DNA of 64,000 bases, taken from contig NZ_JACORU010000001.1 of NCBI RefSeq assembly GCF_014297445.1, positions 682,001 to 746,000 of the forward strand, in the 5' to 3' direction. Made by a program: the position numbers and the translations under genes. This DNA is from Ramlibacter albus (GTDB taxonomy: Bacteria > Pseudomonadota > Gammaproteobacteria > Burkholderiales > Burkholderiaceae_C). The notes under the pieces were generated by a model. The model searched no databases. It was not told the DNA's origin and saw nothing but the letters and a program-made list of their open reading frames with translations. Shown here one piece after another: positions 61,152 through 64,000 of the stretch (the first letter of the stretch is position 1; every line of letters starts with the position of its first letter).

Positions 61152-62141
61152 TTAACGCTTGTCCAGGCCGGCCGGGGGCCAGCTTTCCAGCTTCATGCCG
61201 AGCGTGAGCCCGCGCGAAGCCAGGACTTCCTTGATTTCGTTGAGCGACTTGCGGCCCAGGTTCGGGGTCTTGAGCAGCTCGTTCTCGGTCCGCTGGATCA
61301 GGTCGCCGATGTAGTAGATGTTCTCGGCCTTCAGGCAGTTCGCGGAGCGAACCGTGAGTTCGAGCTCGTCGACCGGGCGCAGCAGGATCGGGTCGAACTG
61401 CTGGCTCGAACGCTGCACCGGCGCATCGAAGGCTGCGAGCTCGCTGCCCTCGAGCTGCGCGAACACCGCGAGCTGCTCGACGAGGATCTTCGCGGAGGCG
61501 CGCACGGCGTCCTCGGCGGTGATCGCGCCGTTGGTCTCGATCTCCATCACCAGCTTGTCGAGGTCGGTGCGCTGCTCCACGCGAGCGCTCTCGACCGTGT
61601 AGCTCACGCGCTTGACCGGCGAGAACGACGCGTCCAGGACGATGCGGCCGATCGACTTGGTCGGCTCGTCGCCGTAGCGGCGCATCGTGCCCGGCACGTA
61701 GCCGCGGCCCTTCTCCACCTTGATCTGCATGTCGATCTTGCCGCCCTGCGACAGGTTGGCGATGACATGGTCGGGGTTGATGATCTCGACGTCGTGCGGC
61801 GTCTGGATGTCAGCGGCGGTGACCACGCCTTCGCCGTCCTTGCGCAGCGACAGCGTGACCTCGTCGCGGTTGTGGAGCTTGAACACCACGCCCTTCAGGT
61901 TCAGCAGGATCCCCACGACGTCTTCCTGCACGCCGTCGATGGACGAGTACTCGTGCAGGACACCGGCGATGGTGACCTCGGTGGCCGCATACCCGACCAT
62001 CGACGAGAGCAGGACCCGGCGCAGCGCGTTGCCCAGCGTGTGGCCGTAGCCCCGCTCGAACGGCTCCAGGGTCACCTTGGCACGGTTGGTGCCGAGCTGC
62101 TCCACGTTGATGGATTTGGGTTTCAGCAAATTGGTTTGCAT
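61152..62141 (-). CDS. rpoA: RNA polymerase subunit alpha
   Basis: A 329-residue alpha subunit, same length as E. coli. The N-terminal dimerisation domain ([18 protein letters not shown]) and the C-terminal DNA-binding domain ([30 protein letters not shown]) are complete. It lies between rpsD and rplQ. Confidence 0.98.
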   Translation of the reverse strand: MQTNLLKPKSINVEQLGTNRAKVTLEPFERGYGHTLGNALRRVLLSSMVGYAATEVTIAGVLHEYSSIDGVQEDVVGILLNLKGVVFKLHNRDEVTLSLRKDGEGVVTAADIQTPHDVEIINPDHVIANLSQGGKIDMQIKVEKGRGYVPGTMRRYGDEPTKSIGRIVLDASFSPVKRVSYTVESARVEQRTDLDKLVMEIETNGAITAEDAVRASAKILVEQLAVFAQLEGSELAAFDAPVQRSSQQFDPILLRPVDELELTVRSANCLKAENIYYIGDLIQRTENELLKTPNLGRKSLNEIKEVLASRGLTLGMKLESWPPAGLDKR

Positions 62142-62208
62142 GCAGGACTTTCCTTCTCAATACCCCCGGCTCGTTACACCGGTAAGGCTGGAACTAAAAA
62201 AACCAAGT

Positions 62209-62231
62209 ACGAGGAGGCGAAGCTGCCTCGT
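62209..62231 (-). other. Hairpin in the rpsD-rpoA gap with nearby T-run
   Basis: ACGAGG (62209-62214) pairs with CCTCGT (62226-62231); on the minus strand a T7 run (62202-62196) follows after 6 nt. The distance is long for an intrinsic terminator, but partial termination or attenuation before rpoA is possible. Confidence 0.4.
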
Positions 62232-62241
62232 TATCGTCCGT

Positions 62242-62865
62242 TTACCGCGAATACAGTTCGACGATCAGGGATTCGTTGATGTCGGCGCCGAATTCGTCGC
62301 GGTCCGGGACCTTCTTGAAGGTGCCTTCGGCCTTGTCGGCGTTGAGCTCGATCCAGCCCGGGATGCCGACCTGCTGGGCGAGCTGCAGCGCTTCGACCAC
62401 GCGGTTCTGCTTCTTGGACTTCTCGCGCACCGCGATCACGTCGCCGGCCTTGACCAGGTACGACGGGATGTTGACCGGCTGGCCGTTGACCGTGATCGCC
62501 TTGTGGCTGACCAGCTGGCGCGCCTCGGCGCGGGTGGAGCCGAAGCCCATGCGGTATACGACGTTGTCCAGGCGGCACTCGAGCAGGAACAGCAGGTTGG
62601 CACCCGTGTTGCCCTTGCGGCGCTCGGCCTCCTCGAAGTAGCGGCGGAACTGGCGCTCCAGCACGCCGTACATGCGCTTGACCTTCTGCTTCTCGCGCAG
62701 CTGCAGGCCGAAGTCGCTGGTGCGCTGGCCCGACGTGCGGCCGTGCTGGCCGGGCTTGGAGTCGAACTTGGCCTTGTCGCTGATGGAGCGGCGGGCGCTC
62801 TTCAGGAACAGGTCGGTGCCTTCACGGCGGGAGAGTTTGGCCTTGGGGCCGAGGTAACGTGCCAC
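62242..62865 (-). CDS. rpsD: 30S ribosomal protein S4
   Basis: A 207-residue S4 ([40 protein letters not shown] is the S4 RNA-binding domain). It nucleates 30S assembly and in E. coli represses the alpha operon. The N-terminus lacks the zinc-binding cysteines of some S4 forms. Confidence 0.98.
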   Translation of the reverse strand: MARYLGPKAKLSRREGTDLFLKSARRSISDKAKFDSKPGQHGRTSGQRTSDFGLQLREKQKVKRMYGVLERQFRRYFEEAERRKGNTGANLLFLLECRLDNVVYRMGFGSTRAEARQLVSHKAITVNGQPVNIPSYLVKAGDVIAVREKSKKQNRVVEALQLAQQVGIPGWIELNADKAEGTFKKVPDRDEFGADINESLIVELYSR

Positions 62866-62888
62866 TTTCTCTTTCCTTTAAAACACTA

Positions 62889-62933
62889 CCCCGGCCTGTT
62901 GCCGGGGGAGCTTGCGCTGCGTGCAGCGCAAGC
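62889..62933 (-). other. Two strong hairpins in the rpsK-rpsD gap
   Basis: CCCCGGC/GCCGGGG (62889-62907, 7 bp, 5-nt loop) and GCTTGCGCTG/CAGCGCAAGC (62910-62933, 10 bp perfect, CGTG loop) stand side by side. There is no immediate T-run. They may be processing or regulatory structures within the alpha operon. Confidence 0.55.
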
Positions 62934-62954
62934 GGTGGGCTTGGGTTGACTGAC

Positions 62955-63359
62955 TTAGATGCGGCGGCGCTTCTGCGGGCGGCAGCCGTTGTGCGGGACC
63001 GGCGTCACGTCGCTGATCGACGTGATGCGGATGCCCAGCGCGGCCAGCGCACGCACCGACGACTCGCGACCGGGGCCCGGGCCCTTGATCTCGACGTCGA
63101 GGTTCTTGATGCCCTGCTCGATCGCGGCGCGACCGGCCACTTCCGAGGCCACCTGGGCGGCGAACGGCGTGGACTTGCGCGAGCCCTTGAAGCCCTGGCC
63201 GCCGGAGGAGGCCCAGCTCAAGGCGTTGCCCTGGCGGTCGGTGATCGTGATGATCGTGTTGTTGAAGGACGCGTGCACGTGGCAGATGCCGTCCGACACG
63301 TTCTTGCGGACCTTCTTGCGCACTCGCTGCGCGGCGTTGCTGGCGGGAGCCTTGGCCAT
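62955..63359 (-). CDS. rpsK: 30S ribosomal protein S11
   Basis: A 134-residue S11 ([40 protein letters not shown]-terminal [13 protein letters not shown]). Ordinary; between rpsM and rpsD. Confidence 0.98.
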   Translation of the reverse strand: MAKAPASNAAQRVRKKVRKNVSDGICHVHASFNNTIITITDRQGNALSWASSGGQGFKGSRKSTPFAAQVASEVAGRAAIEQGIKNLDVEIKGPGPGRESSVRALAALGIRITSISDVTPVPHNGCRPQKRRRI

Positions 63360-63377
63360 GTCTTATCTCTCTTCCCG

Positions 63378-63743
63378 TTATTTCTTCAGGGCCTGGGCGG
63401 CCTTGCGCGGGCCCTTGCGGGTGCGTGCGTTGGTACGCGTGCGCTGACCGCGCATCGGCAGGCCACGGCGGTGGCGGAAGCCCCGGTAGCAGCCGATGTC
63501 CATCAGGCGCTTGATGTTCATCGTGGTCTCGCGGCGCAGGTCGCCCTCGATCGTGAACTGGCCGATCTGGTCGCGGATCTTTTCCATCTCCGCGTCCGTC
63601 AGGTCCTTGATCTTCTTCGAGTAGGCGATGCCGCAGGCCTCGCAGATCTTGCGGGCGCGCGTGCGACCGATGCCGAAGATCGCCGTCAGGCCGATTTCGG
63701 CGTGCTGGTGCGGCGGGATGTTGATGCCGGCGATACGTGCCAT
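63378..63743 (-). CDS. rpsM: 30S ribosomal protein S13
   Basis: A 121-residue S13 ([39 protein letters not shown]). Ordinary; between rpmJ and rpsK. Confidence 0.98.
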   Translation of the reverse strand: MARIAGINIPPHQHAEIGLTAIFGIGRTRARKICEACGIAYSKKIKDLTDAEMEKIRDQIGQFTIEGDLRRETTMNIKRLMDIGCYRGFRHRRGLPMRGQRTRTNARTRKGPRKAAQALKK

Positions 63744-63760
63744 GTCGATTCCTCTGAAAC

Positions 63761-63874
63761 TTAACCTTGACGCTGCTTGTGGCGCGGATCGGTGCAGATC
63801 ACGCGGACAACGCCCTTGCGGCGGATGATCTTGCAGTTGCGGCAGATCTTCTTGACGGAAGCCGAAACTCTCAT
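63761..63874 (-). CDS. rpmJ: 50S ribosomal protein L36
   Basis: A 37-codon gene: [20 protein letters not shown] and the end [12 protein letters not shown], with the zinc-binding pattern C-x2-C...C-x4-H (Cys11, Cys14, Cys27, His32), so the C+ form. It lies 17 nt before rpsM. Confidence 0.97.
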   Translation of the reverse strand: MRVSASVKKICRNCKIIRRKGVVRVICTDPRHKQRQG

Positions 63875-63901
63875 GTTCTTTCTCCTAAAACTCGCCCGCC
63901 C

Positions 63902-64000
63902 TTACTTGGCGCGGAAAACAATTCGTGCCCGCGACAAGTCGTAGGGCGTCAGTTCCACGGTGACCTTGTCACCCGGGAGGATGCGGATGTAGTGCATCCG
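63902..64000 (-). CDS. infA: Translation initiation factor IF-1, C-terminal part (partial)
   Basis: The minus strand reads [20 protein letters not shown] up to RARIVFRAK before a TAA at 63904-63902, the conserved second half of IF-1. The N-terminus is beyond the window. It lies 27 nt before rpmJ in the usual infA-rpmJ-rpsM order. Confidence 0.95.
   Translation of the reverse strand, partial: RMHYIRILPGDKVTVELTPYDLSRARIVFRAK

Overview
The window is a high-GC chromosomal segment of a betaproteobacterium, most likely Comamonadaceae (Ramlibacter/Variovorax-like). This rests on protein character (regulatory EIIA-HPr-EI without a permease, an orphan tricarboxylate-type binding protein, HemJ, an S3 with a long tail) and on gene neighbourhoods; no database search was possible. 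No insertion sequence, phage gene, integrase or CRISPR array is visible, and base composition and codon use look uniform.

Layout. 1-3001 (minus): the start of an ATP synthase operon (atpI-B-E-F-H-A, atpA cut by the window edge). 3112-7221 (plus): a CopD-like membrane protein, D-amino-acid transaminase, YbeD-like protein, lipB, lipA and an EamA transporter. 7218-9674 (minus): EIIA-HPr-enzyme I. 9719-14775 (minus): a tightly overlapping catabolic operon (TPP enzyme, TctC binding protein, AtuA-family protein, DUF4387, RraA-like), with a divergent GntR/FCD regulator. 15552-21828 (mostly plus): a degenerate S9 peptidase, CaiB CoA-transferase, alpha/beta hydrolase, TlpA-like lipoprotein, cytochrome c', cytochrome b561, GNAT. 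21825-32325 (minus): a peroxiredoxin, then the str and S10 ribosomal operons (rpsL to rpsQ). 32446-36121 (minus): hemJ-VanZ-ferredoxin-hydrolase-DD-carboxypeptidase, opposite hemB (36394). 36394-39819 (plus): hemB, CorA/ZntB, DUF72, DUF1003. 39810-42018 (minus): GST, amidohydrolase, dienelactone hydrolase. 42101-43976 (plus): SDR, MaoC, MarC. 43973-48071 (minus): an MCE-type lipid ABC transporter and a cyclic-nucleotide-binding protein. 48130-56141 (plus): enoyl-CoA hydratase, full-length AtuA, RTX metalloprotease, mmsA, GMC oxidoreductase, a candidate RNA and a conserved hypothetical. 56184-60344 (minus, apart from a plus-strand tRNA-Arg): cytochrome c5, Asp/Glu racemase, dicarboxylate symporter, amino-acid binding protein. 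60588-64000 (minus): initiator tRNA and the alpha operon (rplQ, rpoA, rpsD, rpsK, rpsM, rpmJ, infA end).

The ribosomal supercluster is split and permuted. The S10 operon stops at rpsQ with a strong terminator, and the alpha operon lies about 28 kb upstream of the str operon on the same strand.

The most interesting non-coding signals are: (i) a candidate ~100-nt sRNA or attenuated leader between hemJ and hemB, with promoter, operator-like repeat, anti-Shine-Dalgarno loop and terminator; (ii) a candidate structured RNA after the GMC gene; (iii) GC-rich hairpins in most large gaps of the ribosomal operons; (iv) a recurrent -10-like hexamer 5-9 nt before start codons, suggesting leaderless transcripts.
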